Positions 26,604 to 35,416 of a DNA stretch of 44,663 bases are shown here, piece after piece. Source of the stretch: NORP240 sp942492445 (GTDB lineage: Bacteria; Pseudomonadota; Gammaproteobacteria; Pseudomonadales; Pseudohongiellaceae); assembly GCA_942492445.1 (NCBI GenBank), contig CALOEW010000069.1, positions 1 to 44,663 on the forward strand, read 5' to 3'. Each line of letters starts with the position of its first letter. Within the stretch, counting starts at the first letter, position 1. The translations under genes were made by a program, and so were the position numbers. The notes beneath the pieces were generated by a model. It did not search any database and was not told where the DNA came from. It saw only the letters and a program-made list of their open reading frames with translations.

Positions 26604-27023
26604 TCATAATTGCTTGTGCAGTATGCACATCTCCTTCTCCTGGCTGACAAGAAGCCACTCGTTCCTTGCGTACAGGACAGGGACGTCCGTATAAACAAAC
26701 AGCTCTTTCCCATGGACTGTCATTCGGGCGGTCTTTTCTGCTTCAGTTATCAGTGCTGACGCGATACCTCTGCCACGGTACGATGGTTTGACGTAGAGCG
26801 TATTGATCCATAGCGCGACCACTGACGATGCCGGAGCGGGATGCCAGGTAAACGATATGCCGCCGACCAATTTTTCACCGATCATTGCAAGCAGAGGTGA
26901 TGGTAAGAAAAGAGCCTTTTCCGGCGACTCGAAAGAATGATCGCTGCCCCATTCACGAGACACCCATTGCCGATACAGTTCAAGGTGATTCTCACACCCC
27001 TGGGAGTGAACGATGGAAACCAT
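26604..27023 (-). CDS. GNAT-family N-acetyltransferase
   Basis: 139 residues with the GNAT fold: ALFLPSPLLAMIGEKLVGGI, SSVVALWINTLYVKPSYRGRG (the acetyl-CoA pyrophosphate-binding R/Q-x-x-G-x-G loop followed by IASALI) and ELFVYTDVPVLYARNEWLLV near the end. Such cytoplasmic enzymes acetylate amines on small molecules or protein N-termini; the substrate here is unknown. It stands alone, with an intergenic region of over 500 bp upstream. Confidence 0.85.
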   Translation of the reverse strand: MVSIVHSQGCENHLELYRQWVSREWGSDHSFESPEKALFLPSPLLAMIGEKLVGGISFTWHPAPASSVVALWINTLYVKPSYRGRGIASALITEAEKTARMTVHGKELFVYTDVPVLYARNEWLLVSQEKEMCILHKQL

Positions 27024-27559
27024 CAGCTACCTTGGCGCATAGCGCGCCCTCAGGAACAGGCACGGCACAAGCCGTATCCTAAAAATTAAGGAACCTGTTA
27101 CATGGATACCGCCCGTTTGCCAAGTGAATCCTGATGACGAGAGACAGTCGATTGCAGTCTTACACCCGGCTTGTGTATGGAGCTTTTCTCCTGTCCTCAG
27201 TGAATTTCGCCGACGAGGCCCTATCTGATTAAAGCGGTTATCGCCTCATGAGGTTCCTCGGGTTTGACTCGTCGCGGTCCGACCTGTTTCGTCATAGCTA
27301 CACTTGCGCAATCGTTGGATGACCTCCACTACTCGTTATTTCAGGGTTGGCGTAATACGGCACAATCACGCTGGCCGGTTCCTGCCAGAGGATTATGGCT
27401 TCCATATCTTCATGAAACTGCTTTTTACGGGTTTTCTTACGATATTATTCGAAACCGTCTGTCAGAGATTGTTGGCTCATAGGAATCGAACCTGGAAATA
27501 TCAGTGGCAATAGATATGAACTGTATTTCCACCCAATACGGGAATAAACCAGAGATTCC
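27024..27559. other. Intergenic region with REP-like motifs
   Basis: No convincing gene. REP-like words occur at 27085-27097 (AATTAAGGAACCTG) and 27227-27258 (TGATTAAAGCGG... AGGTTCC). A short frame at 27304-27513 ends in a hydrophobic stretch but has no ribosome site and resembles nothing known. Confidence 0.45.
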
Positions 27560-28129
27560 CTAGTAAGGGTAGCCCGGCAGCCTTGGCTCTCCGGGCAGCC
27601 ATTCTGGCAGCTCCGCCCAATTGTCCCGATTCGGCATCTGGATTTCTGGTAGATTTTCACTGTTCAATGCCGTTCGATCATTGTCGATAACCCCATTCAA
27701 CCACAGCAGAAAGGCGGTCAGTGAGTACACTTCATCTGCTGTCAACGTACCTTCCTGGCCCAGTGGCATACCACGATTGATGTAATCCCATATCACAGTG
27801 GCATAGGGTGCGCGAATCGGTAGAATTCTGCCCCACTGCCAGGGATCGTCCGGTTCGGCAATATCCTGTTTTACCAGTCTGGGTGCCGTCCCGCCGATGC
27901 CGTCAGTACCATGACAACCGGCACATCCTTTTGACATGAAAAGTTCCGAACCCTGGTCCGCATTGCCGCTGCCCTGTGGGAGCTCCTCACCGGTACTGGG
28001 TGAAATAGATATGTCCCAGGCTGCAATTTCTTCCGCAGTCGGTGGCCGACCTACACCATAGGTAGGCGATTGAGCTTGAACGGAGACGCCAAGCAGCATT
28101 ACCAGAGGGAGAATTTTAAGCAATTGCAT
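27560..28129 (-). CDS. soxD: SoxD-type single-heme cytochrome c
   Basis: 189 residues from the ATG at 28129 (GGGGG about 9 bases upstream); its start lies inside the end of soxC, so the two are coupled. A signal peptide (ILPLVMLLGVSVQAQS) is followed by VGRPPTAEEIAAWDI, typical of the start of SoxD, then one heme site C69-AG-C72-H73, GMPLGQEGTLTADEVYSLTA with the Met ligand region, and LNGVIDNDRTALNSENLP. Well-studied SoxD proteins are diheme and about twice as long, so only the N-terminal heme domain is present. It accepts electrons from the molybdoenzyme SoxC in the periplasm. Confidence 0.85.
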   Translation of the reverse strand: MQLLKILPLVMLLGVSVQAQSPTYGVGRPPTAEEIAAWDISISPSTGEELPQGSGNADQGSELFMSKGCAGCHGTDGIGGTAPRLVKQDIAEPDDPWQWGRILPIRAPYATVIWDYINRGMPLGQEGTLTADEVYSLTAFLLWLNGVIDNDRTALNSENLPEIQMPNRDNWAELPEWLPGEPRLPGYPY

Positions 28130-29363
28130 TGTGGACACCCCCGTCGTTATCGATCTTCCAGGGCTGAATTGAATTATCCTGTCCTCTCACCCGTGGCGGT
28201 TGATCCGCTGGTTGCTCCCAGAATTCCGCTACCTGCTGTCGTGTAGGTTGAACCTGACCAAGCTCATCGATACATCGTGATTGAAGTTCACAGGGCTGAC
28301 CGTCCCACGTCCAGTTGAAACTGAATGCAGTATGAGCCATAGGCTGTGGTTCTCCGCGTATATCGGCATCGAACCAGGTCTGACCGCCGTCAGTAGTCAC
28401 TTCGACTCTGGTTACCCTGCCGCCACCGGACCAGGCCAGACCTCTGACTTCATAGAATCCGGGTCCGGGTAATTTTTGCCCGCCAGACGGAAAGGTAATG
28501 ACCGATTTAGGACCTATTTGCAGGCTTAACGCGGCATCGGCCGGGTCCTGACGAAGATGGCCATAGTCGTTGTATGTCATATAGAACCGATCAACCACTT
28601 TAATACGCCGCAACCACTTCACATGGAGAATTCCTTCCCCTCCGGGCACGATCAGGCGCAGCGGAAAACCCTGCTGCGGGCGAACCGGCTCGCCGTTCAT
28701 GCCATAACAGACGATGCAGTCGGCCATTGCCTTGGTCATGGGGATGCTGGAGGTGCCTTTCACTTCTTCGACACCTTCGGCGATGATCCAGTTACCCCCT
28801 TCCTGCACACCCGCCTCTTCAAGCAGGGTGGACAACAGTACGCCGGTCCATTCGGCGCAGCTGGTCATACCATGAGTTTCCTGCACGGTTACATGCCGAC
28901 TGTTGGCGCGATTACCGGCGCATTCAATGAAGTGCAGCCGGGTAACTGACGGAAGACGTTTCAGCTCCTCCAGCGTGAACACCAGAGGGTTGTCTACCAT
29001 GCCATGGATCATCAGCCGGTGTTTTGCCGGATCAATGTCCGGCACAAAGGAACCCCGGGTCGTGCCCACGTAGTGCAAAGAAGTGGGTGTTATCAGTCCT
29101 ACTTGATCCTGCAATGGCGTTGCGATGTGGAAATCAAGACCGAAAATATCAGGTGAGGGGCGACCGCCATGGGGTATGCGTTTGGAAGTGACAAAGCGGG
29201 AGCGTCTGCCATAGGCTACCAGCTCCTCGGTGCCGCGGATTTGTCGTTCCGGCCCCGGAAGTTGACCGGACGCGGACCCGGCCGTGGCGCCCAGTGCAGC
29301 GGCACCGGCAAGCGCAGCGCCCTGCTTCAAAAATTCCCTGCGATCAGTTTTTTCGCTGCCCAT
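28116..29363 (-). CDS. soxC: SoxC, sulfane/sulfite dehydrogenase molybdoenzyme subunit
   Basis: 415 residues, ATG at 29363, with a twin-arginine signal DRREFLKQGAALAGAAALGA at 7-26. Sequence follows SoxC closely: LITPTSLHYVGTTRGSFVPD, IDPAKHRLMIHGMVDNPLVF, RLHFIECAGNRANS with C148 as the expected Mo ligand, THGMTSCAEWTGVLLSTLLE, GFPLRLIVPGGEGILHVKWL and, in the C-terminal dimerisation domain, KSVITFPSGGQKLPGPGFYE and LAWSGGGRVTRVEVTTDGG. SoxCD oxidises protein-bound sulfane sulfur in thiosulfate oxidation. No soxXYZAB genes are in the window, so the pair may act with a distant Sox system or directly on sulfite. Confidence 0.92.
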   Translation of the reverse strand: MGSEKTDRREFLKQGAALAGAAALGATAGSASGQLPGPERQIRGTEELVAYGRRSRFVTSKRIPHGGRPSPDIFGLDFHIATPLQDQVGLITPTSLHYVGTTRGSFVPDIDPAKHRLMIHGMVDNPLVFTLEELKRLPSVTRLHFIECAGNRANSRHVTVQETHGMTSCAEWTGVLLSTLLEEAGVQEGGNWIIAEGVEEVKGTSSIPMTKAMADCIVCYGMNGEPVRPQQGFPLRLIVPGGEGILHVKWLRRIKVVDRFYMTYNDYGHLRQDPADAALSLQIGPKSVITFPSGGQKLPGPGFYEVRGLAWSGGGRVTRVEVTTDGGQTWFDADIRGEPQPMAHTAFSFNWTWDGQPCELQSRCIDELGQVQPTRQQVAEFWEQPADQPPRVRGQDNSIQPWKIDNDGGVHNAIA

Positions 29364-29785
29364 CGTGCTCTCCTTATTTATTATTGACCTTGTGGTAATT
29401 GTTGGTCATGTAATGTAGAGCTGAAAACCGTTGGAGTCGGATTATTACTCCGATCCCAATTTGGAACAAATTTCCTGTCCGTCACTGGAATATACGCCTT
29501 GAATTTTGAATTTAAAAGTGATTCGGAAGGATACGATTTCCAGAACCCAGCCCTGTCAGGTGCCGTAGCAGGGTCAGTTTCAACTGCAAATCAGTTGAAT
29601 GTGTTACGGTTTTTAAGGTAAATCCGCAGCCGCCGATGACTGTATTGTTGCTGACGTTACCAGCCGTCACGCAACCAGTTCAGTCACGGCTCATTCTGGC
29701 AAGCTTTAGCCTGATGCTGGAAGAGGTTGAAAAACAGATTATTGAATCAGCCAGATTTGCCATCCCGAGACAAGGAAGCACTTCG
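29364..29785. other. Intergenic region upstream of soxC and the CBU_0592-like gene
   Basis: Divergent promoter region. The part after about 29380 is AT-rich (29380-29530). The frame from 29636 to the next gene has no ribosome site and is probably untranslated leader. No repeat seen. Confidence 0.45.
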
Positions 29786-30055
29786 ATGATCGAATACGGC
29801 TGGCCCGACCTGCTAGGAAACCTGGGTGTGGCAATGATTGTGCTGGCTTATTTTGGCCTGCAGGTGGGAAAGCTGGACGGTCGGGCGCTTTCCTACTCGG
29901 TAGCCAACGCGCTAGGCGCGGCGCTGGTGCTCGTCTCGCTGCGGTATAACTTCAATCTTTCCTCCGTCATCATCGAGATATTCTGGCTGGCGATCAGCGT
30001 GGCAGGCATTGTATTGACTATCAGGCGAAGAATCCGGAGCCGCCAGGATGACTGA
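29786..30055 (+). CDS. CBU_0592-like small membrane protein
   Basis: 89 residues from the ATG at 29786 (MIEYGWPDLLG), which has AAGGA about 10 bases upstream; the longer frame to 29636 is not supported. Three hydrophobic segments: NLGVAMIVLAYFGLQVGKL, SYSVANALGAALVLVSLRYN and SSVIIEIFWLAISVAGIVLT, ending with a basic RRRIRSRQ tail. This layout matches the CBU_0592 family of inner-membrane proteins of unknown function. It stands alone between soxC and CHEGNY copy D. Confidence 0.75.
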   Translation: MIEYGWPDLLGNLGVAMIVLAYFGLQVGKLDGRALSYSVANALGAALVLVSLRYNFNLSSVIIEIFWLAISVAGIVLTIRRRIRSRQDD

Positions 30056-30180
30056 CCGTACCTTATTATTGCGTGGCCGGACCCTGATACGGGGATCAGT
30101 CTTAATGGCAACCAGCGGGGCAATACTCAATGCAAATCAGACCGCTGGTTCTCAATTGCATTCACGCAGCGCTTTGACTT

Positions 30181-31233
30181 TTACTCGTTCTCGAAATCGG
30201 CCATAACTTCCAGACGACGTGCTCCGGCCAGGATGCCCGCCAACGAGTAATTGCCCTCATGGCAGGCATACTCGTAGATGCGCCCATCCATGGCGTGGTA
30301 ACTCAGTTCGGCGGTCCAGGGCTGGCGATAAATATTGTCATCCTCGACAGTGAACTGGTAGACGATTTCAGTCTCTGAATAGGGAGTGAATCGTTCAATA
30401 ATTCTACCTTCCTTGGTGATGGGTATCGAACTTTCACTGAGTTGCAGTGGATTGATATTGACTGTTTCCACGATCAGTGAGCCGTCCTCGTACCAGCCGA
30501 CCGAATCACCGAACCAGGGTTCGTGTACGGCCGGTCTACGATTCTCCCGGGCCTGTGACGGCGTGTCATAGATTGGGATAATACGTGCTTCGTGAATCAT
30601 CTCCACGTGTATAACCACGTAGTCATCGGTTTGAATGAACTGGTAGGAGCTGTTGTAGAGCGTGCCCATCATGCCAGGGCCTGCCGTATTGCCGAATCCG
30701 ACCACGCAGCGCTCTGACAGAGGGATGGCTTCCGGTCCCCGCGCATCGCCAACTCCGGTCACATACCTGCCGATCCCGAAATCGGCCCGCTGGAAATCCA
30801 GCTGCGGGTCCTCGCGACGGGGAATCTGACCATTAGGCGGATCGACTACCAACGAGGTACGCAGTTCGCCCTTCACGTAAGCCAGGGTCGAGCCGGGATC
30901 GGTCCAGAACAGGTTGTAACCTCGCACGCCGAAATCGTCGGCACCGACTGGCGGTGCGCCGGTGGTCTCGTCTATCGCCGGCCCGGCGGCAACGTTTTCG
31001 GGGGAAATCAGTGCGATTGACATGTTTGCCACGATCCGCTCAGCTTCCTCGGCATTCACTACCAGTTTTTCGACCCCCTGGGGACGGGTTAAAGGCGTTC
31101 GGGACGCATTGGTCCAGGTGCCTTCCAGATCTGGAATGACATTGTCGCGCTGGGCGAAGAGCGGAGCCGACGCCAGTGTCAGGGACAACCCCAGAATCGT
31201 AGAGGTGGGCAACAGCTTTTCTGCTTTCGACAT
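30181..31233 (-). CDS. Secreted CHEGNY family protein, copy D (divergent)
   Basis: 350 residues from the ATG at 31233, with GGAG 8 bases upstream and a signal peptide (STILGLSLTLASAPLFAQ). It lacks the PRT-x-DG start of the other copies and opens VIPDLEGTWTNASRTPLTRP, but shares RTSLVVDPPNGQIPR, LSERCVVGF, YNSSYQFIQTDDYVVI, MIHEARIIPI, FGDSVGWYEDGSLIVET, IVYQFTVEDDNIY and YEYACHEGNYSLAGILAGAR. This is the most divergent of the four copies. Function unknown, periplasmic. Confidence 0.85.
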   Translation of the reverse strand: MSKAEKLLPTSTILGLSLTLASAPLFAQRDNVIPDLEGTWTNASRTPLTRPQGVEKLVVNAEEAERIVANMSIALISPENVAAGPAIDETTGAPPVGADDFGVRGYNLFWTDPGSTLAYVKGELRTSLVVDPPNGQIPRREDPQLDFQRADFGIGRYVTGVGDARGPEAIPLSERCVVGFGNTAGPGMMGTLYNSSYQFIQTDDYVVIHVEMIHEARIIPIYDTPSQARENRRPAVHEPWFGDSVGWYEDGSLIVETVNINPLQLSESSIPITKEGRIIERFTPYSETEIVYQFTVEDDNIYRQPWTAELSYHAMDGRIYEYACHEGNYSLAGILAGARRLEVMADFENE

Positions 31234-31456
31234 GGAATAATCTCCTGTGTTTGACAACCAGCTGATCAGGGTCGGACCCGGTTACATCCGGCAAAAGTGC
31301 GAATCAGGCACAAAAGTACCGCTGTCAGTGCGGGATGTAAATAGCAGGCCGTAAGAGCCCGTGATGAATTCACCGGGCCGTTTGTCAAAATCGTTCATTG
31401 TGCATGCAAATCACCAGTGAACCCCTTAGACTGGACCAAGGAAGAGGAGAGTATTC

Positions 31457-31972
31457 ATGCGCGCGTTGGTTGTCGGGCTCCTGCTGCTGGTACTGAGCGC
31501 CTGCACCGGATTACCGGAAGGCGTGGAACCGGTAGAAAATTTTCAGCTGGGCCGCTATCTGGGAAGCTGGTACGAGATTGCCCGGCTGGACCATTCATTC
31601 GAACGCGGCCTGAGCTGTGTGCAGGCGCACTACAGCCTTCGCGAGGATGGCGGTGTACGCGTAATCAATCGCGGCTATGATTCCGGGAACGGTGAATGGC
31701 GTGAAGCCGAGGGAAAAGCGTACTTTGTCGGCAGCAGTGATTCAGGTTATCTGAAAGTGTCCTTCTTCGGCCCCTTCTACGGTGCCTATGTAATCATGGC
31801 GCTGGACCATGAAGGTTACCGGTACTCGCTGGTGAGCGGCCCAGACCGAAGCTACCTCTGGATACTCTCGCGGACCCCTGAAATGGACCCCGCCACCCTG
31901 GAACGGCTGATCGGGCAGGCCCGGGAGGCTGATTACCCGGTAGATAAACTGATTTTTGTGAGCCACTGCTGA
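31457..31972 (+). CDS. blc: Bacterial lipocalin Blc (outer-membrane lipoprotein)
   Basis: 171 residues, ATG at 31457 with GGAGA 6 bases upstream. A lipoprotein signal ends in the lipobox L13-S-A-C16, so the protein should be anchored through C16. The lipocalin GxW motif is YLGSWYEIARLDHSFERGLS, followed by the barrel strands (GGVRVINRGYDSGNGEW, KVSFFGPFYGAYVIMALD, YRYSLVSGPDRSYLWILSR) and the final helix. Blc proteins bind lysophospholipids or fatty acids at the outer membrane and are linked to membrane maintenance under stress. It stands alone, ahead of the TonB receptor on the same strand. Confidence 0.92.
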   Translation: MRALVVGLLLLVLSACTGLPEGVEPVENFQLGRYLGSWYEIARLDHSFERGLSCVQAHYSLREDGGVRVINRGYDSGNGEWREAEGKAYFVGSSDSGYLKVSFFGPFYGAYVIMALDHEGYRYSLVSGPDRSYLWILSRTPEMDPATLERLIGQAREADYPVDKLIFVSHC

Positions 31973-32078
31973 ATTACCCTCTGCCTGACCCTTTATTACA
32001 AATTGTCACAAATTCAAGAGTCCAGTGCATGAACCGACATGGATTAAGCGGCATACTGGCCGACTTAAGGAACCTGTC

Positions 32079-32100
32079 GCAATAACAATGAGAATTACCG
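32079..32100 (+). promoter_or_regulatory. Possible Fur box upstream of the TonB receptor
   Basis: GCAATAACAATGAGAATTAC resembles the AATGAGAAT core of gammaproteobacterial Fur boxes and ends just before the receptor start. The right half-site is weak, so this is tentative. Confidence 0.3.
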
Positions 32101-32101
32101 C

Positions 32102-34292
32102 ATGTTCAACGCCTGGAGTGCCTCTCACGTCAGAATCTCGAAGACGATCAAACTGATCGGCCTGCTTGCCTGCCAGTGGCTGGCTTTGACAGTCGGCCAG
32201 GCCTCGGGGCAGGAAACTGATTCGGAAGACAGCTCTACGGTGACCTACCCCGCTTCCTATTTTGCGGAATTTCAGCCCTACTCGGTCAATGACATGCTGG
32301 ACAGAATTCCGGGAATCAGTGTGGCACGCGGTGGCGGACCTGGTGGCGGCGGTGGCCCCGGCAGCTCCGGAGGCTCGAACCGTCGGGGACTGGGCGGCGG
32401 TGGCGACCAGGTACTGATCAACGGGCGTCGCATAGCCGGCAAGGGCAACGAGGGAAACAGCCAGTTGAGCCGCATCGCGGCGAATCAGGTGAACTTCATA
32501 GAAATTATTCGTGGCACGTCCAGCGAGCTGGACGTTCGCGGTGGCGGCCAGGTAATCAACATTGTCCTGCTGGAGGCGGAATCCAGTTCCAGCATCGCCT
32601 ATGAACTCAACGCCGATCATTATCACGATGGTAAATACCAGGCCGGCGCCAAACTTTCGCTGAATGGCCAACAGGGCGCATTGAATTATTTCCTCAGTGG
32701 CGAGCGGGAACCCCGCTGGGACTTTCGAGACAGCCGTGAGAAAAGTACCCTTGCCGACGGGTCACTCTATGACAGTATTCGCCGGGGTCAGACCCGGGAC
32801 GCCTGGCCGATCACGCTGACAGCGAATTTCGGCTACGAATTCACTGCCAACGACCTGGTTCATCTCAATCTGCAATGGGTGGATGATGAGCAGGATACCC
32901 TGTTAGAGCGAACTACCGTCGACCACAGGTACGACCCGCCACCGGTTTTCCACGAAGAGGAAAATCTGCCTCAGGACAACAAAACCTGGGAGGTCGGTGG
33001 TGACTACGAACATCAATTCGGTAACGGCAGCCGTTTTCAAGACACTGTTCATCGTCAACGAACGTGAAAATCTGTATCTTCGGGAGCGCTTTGCCATTGA
33101 AGCAGACGAGCGGATTAAGAATCTTTATCTCTCGTCATTCGAACGCAATCAGGAACGCATCCTCCGTTCGTCCTATACCTTTGACCTGTTCAATGCCCAG
33201 GCCCTGGAAATCGGGGCCGAAAGGGCGCAGACACTACTGGACAGCTCCCTGCAACTGGGATTGTTGAGCGGCGGCGAGACTTCCGATCTGTTCGGTGGCC
33301 TCACCGGCGTGCGCAATGCCGATGGAACGGTCGAGGAAATGCGCTACGAGTATTTTGCGATCCACAACTGGCAACTCAATTCCCGCATGGCGCTGGAAAC
33401 CACTCTACTTTACGAAGACAGCACCATCTCCCAGAGTGGCGACGTCGATCAGTCCCGCGATTTCGGTTTTTTCCGCCCCAAACTGGATTACCGGTTCGAC
33501 ATTACGCCGTCGCTGCAGTTTCGCACCACTGTCGAACGGGACGTGGCCCAGCTCAGTTTCTCGGATTTTACCGCCAGTGCCCAGATCCAGGGTGGCACCG
33601 ACGACGACCAGAACGAGTTGCAGGGCAATCCGGACTTGGAACAGGAGAAATCCTGGCGCTATGAAGCCAACCTGGAATACCGGTTGCCCCTGGACGCCGG
33701 TGTGATCAATACCAATGTCTTCTACCACGAGATCGAAGATGTTATCGGGCGCGTGGATGTCTCCACCGCGACCCAGGTTTTGTCCGCCAACGGCAATATC
33801 GGTGATGCCGAACGCTGGGGCATGAAAATCGACAGCAGCCTGCGTCTGGGTTTTCTCGATCAGCCGAACATGCTGGTGACAGCCGGCGTAGAGGTCGAAG
33901 ATTCCAGTATTGTGGATCCGTTCACCGGAGAGGATCGCCGGCTTTCACGTCGCGGCAGGGGCAGCCTGAACGTTGGTCTGCGGCACGACATCCCGGAGCG
34001 CAATATGAACTGGGGGTTTTCCTTTCTCAACCGGATCAATGGCGCAACGATTTTTTATGATATTGATAAAAATGAAGAATTTCTCGGAGATCCCACGTTG
34101 TTCGGCTGGTTCGAAACTCTGGGTTGGGGCGGCCTGACCTATCGCTTCGAGGCACGCGAGACCCGATTCCAGTGCCGGCTGCGAATCCGCTACGATAACC
34201 GCGCTATCGGTGATGGCGGATTGAGAGAAACAGAAGACTTGTGCTCCACGGCCGGGGAAGTGCTGGCGATCAAGGTCCGCGGGACCTTCTAG
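32102..34292 (+). CDS. TonB-dependent outer-membrane receptor, one frameshift
   Basis: About 730 codons in two frames. The first (from 32102) has a signal peptide (IGLLACQWLALTVGQASG), the plug domain (YSVNDMLDRIPGISVARGGG, then QVLINGRRIAGKG, FIEIIRGTSSELDVRGGGQV) with a Gly-rich insert at about residues 78-103, and early barrel strands. At about 33041 an extra T in a TTTT run breaks the frame; removing it restores SRFKTLFIVNERE, and the second frame (to 34292) carries the rest of the barrel (LRFRTTVERDVAQLSF, DLEQEKSWRYEANLEYRLP, WGMKIDSSLRLGFL). The barrel resembles the PF14905 type. The ligand is unknown; a weak Fur-like site suggests iron or metal chelates. Confidence 0.85.
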
Positions 34293-34721
34293 GCCCCCGT
34301 CAGCTACTGCAATGCGCCACCCTCGATACCAGTTCGAGAAACATTGCGGCGTCTGCGTTTCAATGAGTCACCAGATTAAGGAACTTCTGGTTAATTTTGA
34401 CACTGCTCTGCGGGAATCTGCCGGAAATGCCTCCTCCCCGGGAAGAGCCGCATTCAACCAGCGCTGTAGATCTCCAGTGCGAGCCTCAGTACCCCGGCGG
34501 CGCGGCTGTATCAGAAACTGCCACGCTGACTGCCCGTGTCCTGGGTCCGTGACCGGGCGGCGGATCGTCGCCGCCAAACAGCCCTGAGATGAGACGGACG
34601 CCTCTCGTCTCTCTGGTTATGGCTGAAGCGTATATTGTATAGTTAACCACACAAAACGGGATCTAACGATCAGCAACTATGGCACCTTTAACAGTCACCC
34701 GGATCAAGGAGATACTACCCT
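34293..34721. other. Intergenic region upstream of ppiA
   Basis: No gene. Contains a REP-like word at 34373-34394 (AGATTAAGGAACTTCTGGTT) and a word at 34503-34532 (GCTGTATCAG... GCCACGCTGACTG) that recurs in altered form near 37758-37786. AT-rich just before ppiA. Confidence 0.45.
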
Positions 34722-35282
34722 ATGCGTGCATTACTTTTTACCCTGCTTCTGATCTTCAGTGGTACCACCCTGGCCCAGGAAAACCCGGTGGTTGTCATGA
34801 ATACCAGCAAAGGCACCATCACTATCGAGTTGTTTGCTGACAAAGCGCCCATCTCAGTCGAGAATTTTCTTCGTTACACTGATAACGGCTATTACGACGG
34901 GCTGATTTTTCACCGCGTCATCGACGGGTTTATGATTCAGGGTGGCGGCTTCGACCCCGACATGGTGCAGAAGTCCACCTATGACTCTATCAAGAACGAG
35001 GCCCGTGCCGACGTGCCGAACCGCCGGGGCACATTGGCCATGGCGCGCACAAGTGTTGTTGACAGTGCAACGTCGCAGTTCTTCATCAACCTGGTGGATA
35101 ACAACAACCTGAATCACATGGATGAAACACCGCGCGGTTTCGGTTACGCTGTTTTCGGTCAGGTGATCGACGGGATGGACGTGGTCGACGCGATCGCCAA
35201 GGTCGATACCGGTATGGTTCGGGGTTATGCCGACGTGCCGAATGAAACCGTGATTATCAATTCGGTAAGCCGCAAGGATTAA
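34722..35282 (+). CDS. ppiA: Periplasmic cyclophilin-type peptidyl-prolyl isomerase
   Basis: 186 residues, ATG at 34722 with AAGGAG 10 bases upstream and a Sec signal peptide (LLFTLLLIFSGTTLAQ). The bacterial cyclophilin domain is complete: VVMNTSKGTITIELFADKAP, YYDGLIFHRVIDGFMIQGGG with the catalytic Arg in FHRV, RGTLAMARTSVVDSATSQFF and GFGYAVFGQVIDGMDVVDAI. PpiA assists folding of exported proteins by isomerising X-Pro bonds. It is single-gene, followed by an intrinsic terminator. Confidence 0.93.
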   Translation: MRALLFTLLLIFSGTTLAQENPVVVMNTSKGTITIELFADKAPISVENFLRYTDNGYYDGLIFHRVIDGFMIQGGGFDPDMVQKSTYDSIKNEARADVPNRRGTLAMARTSVVDSATSQFFINLVDNNNLNHMDETPRGFGYAVFGQVIDGMDVVDAIAKVDTGMVRGYADVPNETVIINSVSRKD

Positions 35283-35323
35283 CCGGCTGTTGTCGAATTA
35301 CCGGGCGGGCCGGCTGGCGGGCC

Positions 35324-35347
35324 GCCCCTGTTCCGGGGCAGGTTTTT
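35324..35347 (+). terminator. Rho-independent terminator after ppiA
   Basis: GCCCC/GGGGC stem with a TGTTCC loop, followed by AGG and five T, 42 bases after the ppiA stop. Confidence 0.7.
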
Positions 35348-35416
35348 CCTGGAGTTTCCCCACCCCGTACCTTACCACCCTGGAGCAGTACCTGGAGCCT
35401 GAAGCCCTGGGCACCA

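Noticed and set aside
27478..27503. tRNA-like T-arm on the minus strand (GGTTCGATTCC)
   Set aside because: No matching 5' acceptor strand, D-arm or anticodon arm at the required distance.
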